The translations under genes were made by a program, and so were the position numbers. Below, piece by piece: positions 47,660 to 56,893 of a stretch of 64,000 bases of DNA. The notes beneath the pieces are model-generated. The model worked only from the letters and a program-made list of their open reading frames with translations, made no database searches and was not told the DNA's origin. Source of the DNA: Haloferax gibbonsii ATCC 33959 (GTDB lineage Archaea > Halobacteriota > Halobacteria > Halobacteriales > Haloferacaceae); the NCBI RefSeq assembly GCF_000336775.1, contig NZ_AOLJ01000028.1, positions 62,001-126,000 of the forward strand, read 5' to 3'. Each line of letters opens with the position of its first letter. Positions within the stretch are counted from its first letter, which is position 1.

Positions 47660-48958
47660 ATGAAACTATCACGGCGTTCGTATCTTGGACTGAGCGCCGC
47701 CGTGCTCAGCGGCTGCGTCGCGAGGGGCGGTGAATCGGCCGGTACTCCCGAGGCGACCGCGACGAGCGAGCCACCGGTCCCGACGCCGCGGTTCAGCTAC
47801 GACGACCCGAGCGTCGACGCGGCGGGCGACCCGCTGGCGGTCGCGTTCAACAGCCGAGAGCGGTTCAGAGACGTTGGATGGCTCGTCGACGACTTCGAGG
47901 ACGAACGGCTCTGGGGGACGTTCGCGGGGCGGTACGCCGTCGAAGAGGACGTCGTCTACTGCGGGACGCAGTCGCTCCGGCTCGAAGCGACGCCGGACGA
48001 CGAGCGGGTGTGGATTTACCGGACGTTCGAGGACGGTATCGACCTCTCGGAGGCCGACCTCTCGCTGGCCGTCAACCTCGAAACGCCCGACACCGAGGGC
48101 ATCACGGTTCGCCTCGCCGCGCCCGACTACGACAACACGCTGCTTCTCGGTCGGCACATCTGGAAGGCAGGCTGGCAGCGCCTCGACCTCGGTCCGCAGC
48201 GCGTCACCGGGTCGCCGGACCTGACGAACGTCACCGAGATAAGCATCCAGCTGTACACCGGCGGTGGCACCGCGGCGCGGTTCTACGTCGACTCGCTCCG
48301 GGCCAAACCGCGGGCCGGCGCGGGGTCGGTGATGATAACGTTCGACGACAACACCCTGAGTCAGTACGACACGGCGTATCCGATACTGGAGTCCCACGGC
48401 TTCCCCGGCGTGGTCGGCGTCATCCCGTGGACCGTCGGGTCGAGCCACCGCATCCCGCGGTCGGGGATGGACGAGATGGTCGAGTCGGGGTGGGACATGG
48501 TGAGCCACCCCCAGCAGTCGGACTCGTTCCGCGTCCTCTCGCCGGCCGACCAGCGCGCGAGCATCAGGGAGTCGAAGGCGTGGCTCGTCGAAAACGGGTT
48601 CGAACGCGGGGCCGACTTCATCATCTGGCCGTACGGCCGGTACAACGAGTCGGCGCTCGACGTCGCGAGCGACTACCACTACCTCGGGTTCGTGACCGTC
48701 GGGGGGCCGACCGGCGCGATATCCGACCCGCAAATCGTCGGCCGGACCGACGGCGACGACGTGCAGAAGGCGAAGAAGGCCCTCGACTTCGCCGCCCAGT
48801 ACAACCAGCTCGCGGTGCTCATGTACCACGACGTGACCGGAGAGGGACGCTCCGTCAGCCCGGCGGCGTTCGCCGAGACGATGGACTACATCGACGAACT
48901 CGGGCTGGACGTGGTCACCGCGTCGAGCTACTGGGACTCGATCCGAGACACCATCTGA
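47660..48958 (+). CDS. Secreted polysaccharide deacetylase-like Tat lipoprotein
   Basis: The protein has 432 residues. The signal SRRSYLGLSAAVLSGC contains both the twin-arginine motif and the lipobox (Cys19). Residues about 75-220 form a beta-sandwich like carbohydrate-binding modules (WLVDDFEDERLWGTFAG). A NodB-like domain follows: VMITFDDNTLSQYDTAYPIL (canonical TFDDG), MVSHPQQSDSF, where the second histidine of the usual H-x3-H metal motif is missing, WPYGRYNE, and LAVLMYHDV near the end. It may deacetylate or only bind exopolysaccharide. It lies among glycan genes. ATG 47660 directly precedes the signal. Confidence 0.88.
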   Translation: MKLSRRSYLGLSAAVLSGCVARGGESAGTPEATATSEPPVPTPRFSYDDPSVDAAGDPLAVAFNSRERFRDVGWLVDDFEDERLWGTFAGRYAVEEDVVYCGTQSLRLEATPDDERVWIYRTFEDGIDLSEADLSLAVNLETPDTEGITVRLAAPDYDNTLLLGRHIWKAGWQRLDLGPQRVTGSPDLTNVTEISIQLYTGGGTAARFYVDSLRAKPRAGAGSVMITFDDNTLSQYDTAYPILESHGFPGVVGVIPWTVGSSHRIPRSGMDEMVESGWDMVSHPQQSDSFRVLSPADQRASIRESKAWLVENGFERGADFIIWPYGRYNESALDVASDYHYLGFVTVGGPTGAISDPQIVGRTDGDDVQKAKKALDFAAQYNQLAVLMYHDVTGEGRSVSPAAFAETMDYIDELGLDVVTASSYWDSIRDTI

Positions 48959-49280
48959 CGCCGCGGTTCGCCCGGTACGCCGGCCCGAGTACGGCGACAT
49001 GCTGCTTTTCAAGACAGTCTCGACGGACGTGATACGGATTCGATTAGTCGCGGTTTCGTGAACGTTAGACAGCCGTTCTAACCGTCCTAAACGCCTGAAA
49101 TTCGGCTTTACATACGTGTTGCTGACGACTAACAAAGACCCGAACGGCCCAATCACCGGATCGAAGTATCGATGTTCCTACGCACTCTCCAACTCGATTC
49201 GCGGCCGCGGGACGACACGCCCGGCGGCGGCGGACCGGTCGACACGCCGCGTTCAACACAGGGGTCGCACGCGAGGGGCG
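48959..49280. other. Intergenic region of 322 bp
   Basis: No gene recognised. AT-rich stretches near 49027-49045 and 49105-49135 may carry the GT2 promoter. An in-frame ATG at 49116 exists, but the 55 residues it would add are basic and not halophilic. Confidence 0.4.
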
Positions 49281-50396
49281 ATGTACCGCGGTAACGCCGT
49301 CGGCGTCGTCGTGCCCGCGTACAACGAGGCGCGGTTCGTCGGCGGCGTCGTCGACACGCTCCCCGCGTTCGTCGACCGCGCGTACGTCGTCGACGACCGC
49401 TCGACCGACGGGACGTGGGAGGAGATTCGGCGGCACGCGGCGCGCGCGAACGAGCGAGCGGCCGAACCGGTCGTCGCCGCGGCCGACGGCGGCGCGTCGC
49501 TCGACGGGCGCGTCGTCCCGATTCGACACCCGGTCAACCGCGGGCGCGGCGCGGCCGTCAAGACCGGCTACGAGCGCGCTCTCGCCGACGGGATGGACAT
49601 CGTCGTCGTGATGGACGGCGACGGACAGATGGACCCGGATATCATGCCCGCCATCATCGACCCCGTCGTCGACGGAGACGCCGACTACGCCGTCGGCGAC
49701 CGACTCGCCGCGCGGGACACCCGCCGGGGAATGCCGCCGTGGCGACTGTTCGGCAACCTCCTGCTGTCCGGGCTGACGCGCATCGCCAGCGGCTACTGGC
49801 ACATCCGCGACCCGCAGAACGGCTACACGGCCATCTCGGCGGAGGCGCTCTCGGAGCTGGATTTCGACCGGCTGTACGACCAGTACGGCTTCCTGAACGA
49901 CCTGCTCGTGAACCTGAACGTCGCGGAAAAGCGCGTCGCCACCGTGCCGATGCGCGCGCGCTACGGCGACGAAGAAAGCGGTATCAGGTACTCGACGTTC
50001 GTTCCCGGGCTGTCGTTCCTCCTGCTCAGGGACTTCCTCTGGCGGCTCCGCGTTCGATACCTCGACGGCGGCGTTCACCCGGTGGCCGTCCTCTACGCGC
50101 TCGGCGTCGTGAGCGTCCTCGCCGGCGCGCTCCGACTGGTCGGCGGGGTCGCGTCGAAGGACCGACCGGGCCGGCAGTCTCTCACCGGACTCCTCGTCGG
50201 CCTCGGGTCACTCGGCGGCGCGATGGTCCTCGACAGCCGCGAGAACGAACGGTTGCGAGTCGCGGCGGAGCCGTCCGCGTCGTTCGAGCGGAGCGCGTCG
50301 AACGGGGCACAGCCGTCGTCCCGCGTCGACGGTGCCGACGAGACCGACGAGAGAACTGAGAAGGGGCCAGACGGCCGCGAGATAGTCGGGAGTTAG
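49281..50396 (+). CDS. Family 2 glycosyltransferase, dolichyl-phosphate sugar transferase (AglJ/DPM)-like
   Basis: The protein has 371 residues. The GT-A fold shows VVVPAYNEARFVGGVVDTL, AYVVDDRSTDGTW, NRGRGAAVKTGYERAL and MDGDGQMDPD, the last containing the D-x-D metal motif. RYGDEESGIRYSTF is typical of the AglJ-like group, which puts the first sugar on dolichyl phosphate for N-glycosylation. Two C-terminal transmembrane helices (about 265-325) anchor it, and an acidic tail follows. The next gene encodes a DUF1616 protein, a frequent neighbour of such transferases in haloarchaea. Confidence 0.92.
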   Translation: MYRGNAVGVVVPAYNEARFVGGVVDTLPAFVDRAYVVDDRSTDGTWEEIRRHAARANERAAEPVVAAADGGASLDGRVVPIRHPVNRGRGAAVKTGYERALADGMDIVVVMDGDGQMDPDIMPAIIDPVVDGDADYAVGDRLAARDTRRGMPPWRLFGNLLLSGLTRIASGYWHIRDPQNGYTAISAEALSELDFDRLYDQYGFLNDLLVNLNVAEKRVATVPMRARYGDEESGIRYSTFVPGLSFLLLRDFLWRLRVRYLDGGVHPVAVLYALGVVSVLAGALRLVGGVASKDRPGRQSLTGLLVGLGSLGGAMVLDSRENERLRVAAEPSASFERSASNGAQPSSRVDGADETDERTEKGPDGREIVGS

Positions 50397-50469
50397 TCAC
50401 CTCGTACCGCCGAAATCAGGGGTGTGAGGCGCTCAATAACAACAGCCTAGTCGCGTCATCTAGCCGGTA

Positions 50470-51516
50470 ATGGGGTCTACATCACACAGCAAAGGACGGT
50501 TGAACCAGGCACTCGACGAACTCTCGTTGGACGTGCCCACTGCGCTCCTCGTCGTCGTCTCGAGTAGCCTCGTCGCGGTTCTCGACGTTGTTCCGACCGT
50601 CCAAGCCCTCGTCGGACTCCCCGTGCTGCTGTTTCTTCCCGGTTACGCGCTGTTGCTCGCGCTGTTTCCCGCCGGGTCGTCGGGCAATCCGGGCGAGGGA
50701 CCGTCGTTCGGCCGGTTCGAGTGGCAGCCGGACCTCAGCCTCACGGAGCGATTTGCGCTCGCTTTCGGGATGAGCGTCGCGCTCTTGCCGGTGGTCGGGC
50801 TGGCGCTCCTCTGGGCTGGCGTCGGACTGAACGCCGCGCCCGTCCTGCTCGCGCTGTCGGCGATCATCGTCGGCGGTCTCGCCGTCGGCGAGGTGCGGCG
50901 GCGACGACTCCCCGAGGGAGAGCGCTTCCACGTCCCGATTCGGCGCTGGTACGCCGACGTGGTCCGGTCGTTCGACCAGTCCTCGCGGGTCGACTCGCTC
51001 CTGAACGTCGCGCTCGCGTTCGCCGTCCTCCTGGCCGTCGCGAGCCTGAGCTACGCGCTCGTCGCACCGGGGACGGGCGAGTCGTATTCGAGCCTGTCGC
51101 TTCTCACGCAGGACGCCGGCGGCGAGTTCGTCGCCGCCGACTACCCCGAGGAGCTGACGGTAGGCGAGCAGACCGAACTGTTCGTCTCCGTCGCGAACGC
51201 CGAGGGGGAGGCGACGAGCTACACGCTCGTGGCCGAACTCCAGCGCGTCGAGCGGACGAACGGCGAGACGACGGTCGTCGAGCGACAGGTGCTCGGGTCG
51301 CGGACGGAGACCGTCGCGGACGGCGAGACGTGGCGGACCCGCCACACGTTCACCCCGGCGCTGACCGGCGAAGACCTCCGGCTCACCTACTTCCTGTACG
51401 AGGGCGACGCGCCGGCGGAACCGAGTACCGACACGGCGTACCGCTCGGCGTACGTCTGGCTCACCGTGACCGAGGAACCGACCGAAGACGCAGCCGCCGG
51501 CGACGACGCGGCATAA
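50470..51516 (+). CDS. DUF1616 family membrane protein
   Basis: The protein has 348 residues. Four transmembrane helices lie in the first 145 residues, with the conserved LVGLPVLLFLPGYALLLALF segment, and one more near residue 180 (LLNVALAFAVLLAVASLSYA). A C-terminal extracellular domain (about 200-330) has Ig-like strands with a conserved VANAEGEATSYTLVAELQRV. Function unknown; family members sit next to N-glycosylation genes in several haloarchaea, so a role in surface glycan assembly is likely. It begins 73 nt after the glycosyltransferase gene and is probably cotranscribed. Confidence 0.9.
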   Translation: MGSTSHSKGRLNQALDELSLDVPTALLVVVSSSLVAVLDVVPTVQALVGLPVLLFLPGYALLLALFPAGSSGNPGEGPSFGRFEWQPDLSLTERFALAFGMSVALLPVVGLALLWAGVGLNAAPVLLALSAIIVGGLAVGEVRRRRLPEGERFHVPIRRWYADVVRSFDQSSRVDSLLNVALAFAVLLAVASLSYALVAPGTGESYSSLSLLTQDAGGEFVAADYPEELTVGEQTELFVSVANAEGEATSYTLVAELQRVERTNGETTVVERQVLGSRTETVADGETWRTRHTFTPALTGEDLRLTYFLYEGDAPAEPSTDTAYRSAYVWLTVTEEPTEDAAAGDDAA

Positions 51517-51593
51517 CCGCGTCGTACTGGCGTCCGAACTCGGTCCTCGACGTACTGCGTCGCCGAACGCGGCGGTCGCTCGGACGCGCGGGG

Positions 51594-51607
51594 AAAACGG
51601 AGAAAAA
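51594..51607 (-). terminator. T-tract terminator region of the 919-residue surface protein gene
   Basis: On the minus strand there are T5 and T4 runs about 100 nt beyond the stop at 51707, in a GC-rich context. Confidence 0.35.
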
Positions 51608-51706
51608 CCGCGTCGAAGCGCGAAAATTGGGTGCCTCTGTCGCCTGCGGCGTCACCGCGCGAGCGACGCGCCGTCTACTGTTCTGCTAGTCTGCCGTGCT
51701 GTCGTC

Positions 51707-54466
51707 TCAGCCGTCGTTGTCTTCGAAGGTCAGCGCCGCGTCGCCGGTCAGGTTCATCTTCCTGATATCACCCGAGAACCGGAAGGCGTCGACGCCGTCC
51801 GTGACAGAGCCCTTCACCTTGCCGCTGGTGACGCTGTCGTCGCTCTCGATCGCCCCGACGAGCGGGTCGTTCAGGATGTCGCCGGAGACCATGAAGTCGT
51901 ACGTCGTCTCCGTGCCGTCGCCCTCGACCACGAGGGTGTTCGGCAGCGAGAACACGCTGGGGTCGACCCGCGTGCCGTTGACGTAGACCTCGGCCTCGCC
52001 CTGGAGGAACGACAGCGACGTAATCGTGCCCGTGAAGGTGTACGTGTCGTCGACGCCCTCGGTGGTCACCCACCCCGTCGCGGAGCTTTCGGACACGTCG
52101 TCCCACTCCTCGATGGTGTCGCCCGAGGCTTCGAGCGTGCCGCTGACACTGACTTCGTACTGCGTCTCGACGCCGGTGCCGACGAGGCGCAGTTCGTTCT
52201 GGCTGTCGGTGGAGTCGTCGGTCGAATCCGTCGAGTCGTCCGTGCTCGAATCCGTCGAGCCATCGGTCGAGGAATCGGTCGTGGCGTCGGTGACCGTGCT
52301 CTCGGTCACCTGCTCGCCGTCGACGTAAATCTCGGCCTCGCCTTCGACGAAGCCGAAGGAGGTGACGCTTCCCGCGAAGTTGAACGTGTCCTCGACGCCC
52401 TCGGTCGTAATCCAGCCGCTGGCGGAGGTGCCGTCGATGGTGTCCCACGTCTCGACGGTGTCGCCCGAGGCTTCGAGCGCGTCGCTGACGGTGAACTCGT
52501 AGTTGGTCTGCGTGCCCGTGCCGACGAGTCGAAGCTCGTGCGAGAGGTCGGTCGTCGAGTCCGTCGTCGAATCGTCCGTCGAATCCGTCGAGCCGTCCGT
52601 GCTCGAATCGGTCGAGGAATCGGTCGTGGCGTCGGTGACCGTGCTCTCGGTCACCTGCTCGCCGTTGACGTAAATCTCGGACTCGCCTTCGAGGAAGGAG
52701 AACGAGTCGACGTCGCCGGAGAACGTGTAGGCGTCCTCGACGCCCTCGGTCGTAATCCAGCCGGTCGCGGTGCCGCTGGAGATGTCGTCCCACTCCTCGA
52801 TGGTGTCGCCCGACGCCTGCAGCGAGTCCGTCACGGTGAACTCGTACTGGGTCGTCGTGCCCGTGCCGACGAGGCGAATCTCGTTCGGGAGGGGTTCGGT
52901 CGTCGAGTCGTCCGTCGAGTCCGTCGTCGAATCGTCGGTCGTCGAATCCGTCGAGTCGTCCGTGCTCGACGAGTCGCCGCCCGTGCTGTCGTCGGCGCTC
53001 GGGAGCGGACAGGAGTCGCTGCTCGTGATGTTGCTCGTGTCGACGTCGGAGCCGCTGAACACCGTCGCCTGCCCGGAGACGTTGATGTTCGAGTCCAGAA
53101 TCTCGCAGTTCGTGGCGTCGTTGACGAGGACGCCGTCCACGTCGCCGTTCGGGAAGTGGATACAGCTGTTCTGGACGGTCGAGCCGTTTCGGTCGTTGTC
53201 GATGCAGACCGCCGCGCCGGCGGGCTGGGACCGCGTACTCCCCGTGATGGAGACGTTCTCGAGGTTCACGCCCCACGGCTTGTCCGCGGTGTCGGTGTCG
53301 ACGGAGTCGGCGTGAATCGTCTGGACCGACGTGTCGTTCTGGATGCGGCAGTTACGCAGGGTGAAGCCGCCGTGGCCGGCCCACGTCGGCGACGAGACGA
53401 TACCGCGCGAGGTGGGACAGGACTTGAAGATGAAGTCACAGTCCTCGATGAGGACGCCGGCGTAGCCGTTGCCGGTGGAGTCGATGCGGAGGCCCTCGGG
53501 GCTGTCGAGGCTGTCGCCGTCGCGGGCGTGCTCGTTGAGGTTGTCCGCGTCCATGATGACCGTCGCACCCTTGATCCACGAGGTCTTCTCGGGGTGGTCG
53601 CCCGCGGAGATGCGCATGTTGGTGTTGTCGTTGTTCTTGAATAGGCCGCCCTCGACGCGGAGGACACCGCGGGTGTGGGTCGCGCGGAACGACGACGACC
53701 CGCGCTGTTCGATGTGGCAGTCGACGAGGCGAATCTCGCCGACGGAACCGCCCTGCACGCGGATACCCGCGACGCCGTCGGGGTAGCCGGGGAGTTCGGC
53801 ACCCTCGCGCATGTAGACGCGGCGGGCGACGTTGACGCCGTCGACGGAGGAACAGTCGTACGCGAGGAGCTGGCGGCGAGCGTTGTTGTCGGTGGGGGTG
53901 CGGCCGAGCCACTCGACGTCCTCGATGAGGCCGCCGTCGTCGTTTATCATCCAGATGTCAGCCGTGGTGGTGTCGTCGTCGGTCTGCTGGATGGAGAAGT
54001 TCTTCAGGACGTGGTGGTCCCCGCTCGTGATTTCGAGGAACCGGTACTTCTCGCCGTTGTTGCCCGACGGGAAGACGAACTGCACGTCCTTGTGGGAACT
54101 GCCGGTGCCGACCATCCCGAAGCGGGAGACGTCGTCGTTCCAGTACTGCGTCTCGGTGGCGAGATACTCACCCGGAGGGAATTCGATGAGCGTCCCGCTC
54201 CCGTACGCGGCGTCGAGTTGGTCGTCTATCGGTTCGTTTCCGTTGGGGTCCATTCCAAGGTCGTCCACCGCGTTGACGACGCGGTCCCATTGGATACCGA
54301 AGCGCTCCTCTGGTCCAGACGCAGCCGACGCGACGCCGGCAGAGAGGGCAGTCGATGCGGCCATCGCACCGAGTTTGAGGTAGTTCCGCCTGTTGAGTTG
54401 CGATTCGAGGATGGAGTCTGAATCCGCCGCAGATTCGTCGTCATCTCCATCGGTTAGTCGTACCAT
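51707..54466 (-). CDS. Secreted beta-helix surface protein with four C-terminal repeat domains
   Basis: The protein has 919 residues. The Tat signal NRRNYLKLGAMAASTALSAG ends in ASA and has no lipobox, so the protein is released or S-layer-bound. Residues about 60-480 are a parallel beta-helix paralogous to the lipoprotein at 45.9-47.3 kb. Four repeats of about 85 residues follow, each with a strand opening (NEIRLVGTGTTTQYEFTV), GWITTEGVEDAYTF and a closing EIYVNGEQV-like strand; the last one is the most divergent. Linkers are nearly pure D/S/T. The repeats recur in secreted haloarchaeal proteins and may bind glycans. An AATAATGATTAT element lies about 30 nt before the ATG. Confidence 0.9.
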   Translation of the reverse strand: MVRLTDGDDDESAADSDSILESQLNRRNYLKLGAMAASTALSAGVASAASGPEERFGIQWDRVVNAVDDLGMDPNGNEPIDDQLDAAYGSGTLIEFPPGEYLATETQYWNDDVSRFGMVGTGSSHKDVQFVFPSGNNGEKYRFLEITSGDHHVLKNFSIQQTDDDTTTADIWMINDDGGLIEDVEWLGRTPTDNNARRQLLAYDCSSVDGVNVARRVYMREGAELPGYPDGVAGIRVQGGSVGEIRLVDCHIEQRGSSSFRATHTRGVLRVEGGLFKNNDNTNMRISAGDHPEKTSWIKGATVIMDADNLNEHARDGDSLDSPEGLRIDSTGNGYAGVLIEDCDFIFKSCPTSRGIVSSPTWAGHGGFTLRNCRIQNDTSVQTIHADSVDTDTADKPWGVNLENVSITGSTRSQPAGAAVCIDNDRNGSTVQNSCIHFPNGDVDGVLVNDATNCEILDSNINVSGQATVFSGSDVDTSNITSSDSCPLPSADDSTGGDSSSTDDSTDSTTDDSTTDSTDDSTTEPLPNEIRLVGTGTTTQYEFTVTDSLQASGDTIEEWDDISSGTATGWITTEGVEDAYTFSGDVDSFSFLEGESEIYVNGEQVTESTVTDATTDSSTDSSTDGSTDSTDDSTTDSTTDLSHELRLVGTGTQTNYEFTVSDALEASGDTVETWDTIDGTSASGWITTEGVEDTFNFAGSVTSFGFVEGEAEIYVDGEQVTESTVTDATTDSSTDGSTDSSTDDSTDSTDDSTDSQNELRLVGTGVETQYEVSVSGTLEASGDTIEEWDDVSESSATGWVTTEGVDDTYTFTGTITSLSFLQGEAEVYVNGTRVDPSVFSLPNTLVVEGDGTETTYDFMVSGDILNDPLVGAIESDDSVTSGKVKGSVTDGVDAFRFSGDIRKMNLTGDAALTFEDNDG
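51710..52900 (-). repeat. Four tandem ~85-residue domains joined by D/S/T-rich linkers
   Basis: Linker DNA (around 52205-52290, 52553-52635 and 52895-52975) consists of short GTCGAGTCGTCC-like units repeated many times, with potential for slippage. The domain units keep EWDD, GWxTTEGV and YVNG cores. Confidence 0.8.
53594..53722. repeat. 129-bp tract nearly identical to 46481-46609
   Basis: One mismatch in 129 positions, including third-codon positions; see the partner tract. It encodes the beta-helix turns around GGLFKNNDNTN and ATHTRGVLRVEG. Confidence 0.85.
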
Positions 54467-54922
54467 ACCCGAGGAAAGCCCTCGTTAAGGTGATAATCAT
54501 TATTGCGAGGTATAATCGGGTTGGCTACGATTACTTGCGGGATTGATTCGGATGGAGGCCAGTTAGTTACCAGTTGCATTCCAAAGACACACCTTATATT
54601 CTTGCGAAAAAATATCAACTAGATATGTATATTCGACCAGGTCGGCAGTCAAAAACGACCACTTAATCGGTACTATACGGGTCAAATCGGCATCCGGTGT
54701 CGAATCGGAATCGGACCGTGAAACGTCTCTCCTCGTCAGATAATCAATCTATGAACTGGTAATTACGCTCCCACCGAATCTTGCGAGGGCGTTCGTTTCA
54801 CCGCACCCACATATTCTGACGGGGTTCTGATAGTTTTGATTCACGGTCGAGGTTCAGCTAGCAATGAGAGTCAGTCGAATCGACCACTCGCCGGGTTCCG
54901 GTGGGGCGGCCGAACGCCCGCC
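54467..54922. other. AT-rich intergenic region of 456 bp
   Basis: It contains the promoter of the surface protein gene: the palindromic ATAATCATTAT at 54493-54503 lies 27-37 nt before ATG 54466. Segment 54590-54680 is very AT-rich (GCGAAAAAATATC, TATGTATATTC). No coding frame is supported. Confidence 0.5.
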
Positions 54923-56443
54923 TCACTTCGACATCACCGAGACGAGTTCGCGGAGGTTCTGTTTGACCCGCCAGTCGAAGAGCGTCATGAGCGACGCCGC
55001 GCTGACGGCGTAGGCGACGACGCCGATGGCGACGAGGAGCGCGAACTCGACGAGGGGCGACCCGACGCGGTTCTGCGCCGCGAGGACCGCCAGCGCCATC
55101 GCGCCGCTGGCAGCGACGGGGTACGAGAGTTCCCGGAGGAACCGTCGGTACGTCGTGCCGAGCGTTCGTTTCATCTCGCGCGCGTAGAGCGGGACCATCG
55201 GGAACGCGAGGATGCCCGTGACCGCGAGGGCGGTCCCTTCGATGCCGTAAGCGCTCGTCGCGGGGACGATGGCTATCGCGAGCAGGGCGACGCGGAGGAA
55301 GCCGAGTTTGGTCTGGACGTCGGGGCGGCCGACGGCGCGCCAGACGGGGTTGAACGTCGCGAAGAGCGTCCGAAAGAGCCCGTAGGCGACGAGAATCTGC
55401 ATGGCGAGCACCATCGGGAGCCAGTCCTCACCGAGGAACGCCCCGACGAAGGCGGGCGCGACGAGGTAGATGCCGACCGACATCGGCAGCGCGACGAAGG
55501 CGGTGAGCCGGAAGGTGCTGAAGAACGCCTCGCGGAGGGCGCGTTGGTCCTCCTGAAGCTTCGAGTAGGTCGAGAACATCACGCTGGAGACGACGACGGC
55601 GATTTCGGTCGCCGGCGCGTTGGAGATGCGGTAGGCGAGCTGGTAGTAGCCGAGCGAGGTCGCCGTCAGGAGCCAGCCGACGACCGCGTCGTCGCCCTGT
55701 CCGTAGAGGAACTCGACGATGGACGACCCCGTGACCCACTTCCCGTAGCCGATGAGTTCGGCGGCGTACGCGCGGTTCAGCGCGGGGCGCGGGCGGTACG
55801 GGTGCAGGAAGTAGGTCGCGACCGACCGGACGCTGGCGTCGGCGAGGTAGCCGAAGATGAGCGCCCAGACCGTCGGGCTGACCGCGGCGTAGCCGAGCGC
55901 GACAACGACGTAGGCCGTCGTGCCGCTGACCCGGTAGGCGAACTCCTTGTGGAACGCGAGGTCCTTCTTGAAGTAGACCATCGCGGGGTTCCGCAGCGCG
56001 AGGAAAATCGGGACCAGGGCGATGGCGCGGATGAGGTCCCGCGCGGCGGGCTCGCCGAACAGCGAGGCGAGCGACGGGGCGGCGAGGTAGAGAATCGAAC
56101 TCATCAGCAGGCCGCGGAGGAGTTCGAGCGTGAACGTCGTGTTCAGGTACTCGTCCACGTCGTCGTCGACGCGCTGGATGAGCGCGGCGTCGATGCCGAG
56201 GTTCGTCAGACTCAGAAGCGCCGAGATGGTGAGGAGCGCGATTCCCATCAGCCCGATCGCCTCCGGGCCGAGCAGTCGCGCGAGGACGATGAACATGACG
56301 ACCTTCAGCACCCGGTCGAGGACGTTCATCGCCGAGACCCACATCCCGCTTTTCACCGTCCGCTCCGTGAGGTCGCTGTCGTCGTCGCCGGGGACGAACC
56401 GGCGGCGAATCGTCCGGACGACCGAGCGAATCTTATCTCTCAT
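54923..56443 (-). CDS. Flippase, MOP superfamily (Wzx/AglR-like oligosaccharide translocase)
   Basis: The protein has 506 residues from ATG 56443 (509 from GTG 56452). A charged N-terminus of about 30 residues precedes about 14 transmembrane helices. The segment VLARLLGPEAIGLMGIALLT matches the polysaccharide flippase start, and FLRELSYPVAASGAMALAVL lies near the end. It should move lipid-linked oligosaccharide or polysaccharide units across the membrane, as AglR is thought to do in haloarchaeal N-glycosylation. It lies in the middle of the glycan gene region on the same strand as the nearby large membrane protein. Confidence 0.92.
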   Translation of the reverse strand: MRDKIRSVVRTIRRRFVPGDDDSDLTERTVKSGMWVSAMNVLDRVLKVVMFIVLARLLGPEAIGLMGIALLTISALLSLTNLGIDAALIQRVDDDVDEYLNTTFTLELLRGLLMSSILYLAAPSLASLFGEPAARDLIRAIALVPIFLALRNPAMVYFKKDLAFHKEFAYRVSGTTAYVVVALGYAAVSPTVWALIFGYLADASVRSVATYFLHPYRPRPALNRAYAAELIGYGKWVTGSSIVEFLYGQGDDAVVGWLLTATSLGYYQLAYRISNAPATEIAVVVSSVMFSTYSKLQEDQRALREAFFSTFRLTAFVALPMSVGIYLVAPAFVGAFLGEDWLPMVLAMQILVAYGLFRTLFATFNPVWRAVGRPDVQTKLGFLRVALLAIAIVPATSAYGIEGTALAVTGILAFPMVPLYAREMKRTLGTTYRRFLRELSYPVAASGAMALAVLAAQNRVGSPLVEFALLVAIGVVAYAVSAASLMTLFDWRVKQNLRELVSVMSK

Positions 56444-56893
56444 CGAACGCACCTCGCGGGTCGCCGCTTCGGCGAGGACCCGGCGTATTCACGAACGGTA
56501 ACACTCGGCTACACATCGGCTCAGGAGCCGATTAATTATTGACTCGCTACTGGATTCCGGCGGGGTCGCGGTTCCCGCAGGCGCGAGAATTAGGCGCCGT
56601 TTGACGGGGGAGGAAACGAGCGGTCGGGCGGTGGGGGGCGACGAGCGGCGAGACCGAGTCGGCGGCTCGAAGCCGTGCGGTGACATTCAGCACACACCGA
56701 TGAGCGCGAGGAATATGCGTGCCGGCTCGGAAGTTGAAAATCGCGGTGTTTTAGGGTGCTCGAAAAGTGATAAGAATCCGAGTTCAGAAAGTTCGTGTGG
56801 CCTAAAACTACCACACAAGCCCTGAATCCCTCGTATTTAGGCACCCCTAATAACCCAGATTTATTACAAATGGGGCCGTATCGACGAACGCCT
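56444..56893. other. Intergenic region of 450 bp
   Basis: It lies between the divergent flippase and NifU-domain genes. The centre is GC-rich, and 56745-56870 is AT-rich. No gene is supported; open frames here give arginine/serine-rich products. Confidence 0.5.
56859..56866 (+). promoter_or_regulatory. TATA-like promoter of the NifU-domain gene
   Basis: ATTTATTA is centred 31 nt before ATG 56894. It is only 4-11 nt from the in-frame ATG 56870, which argues against that alternative start. Confidence 0.6.
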
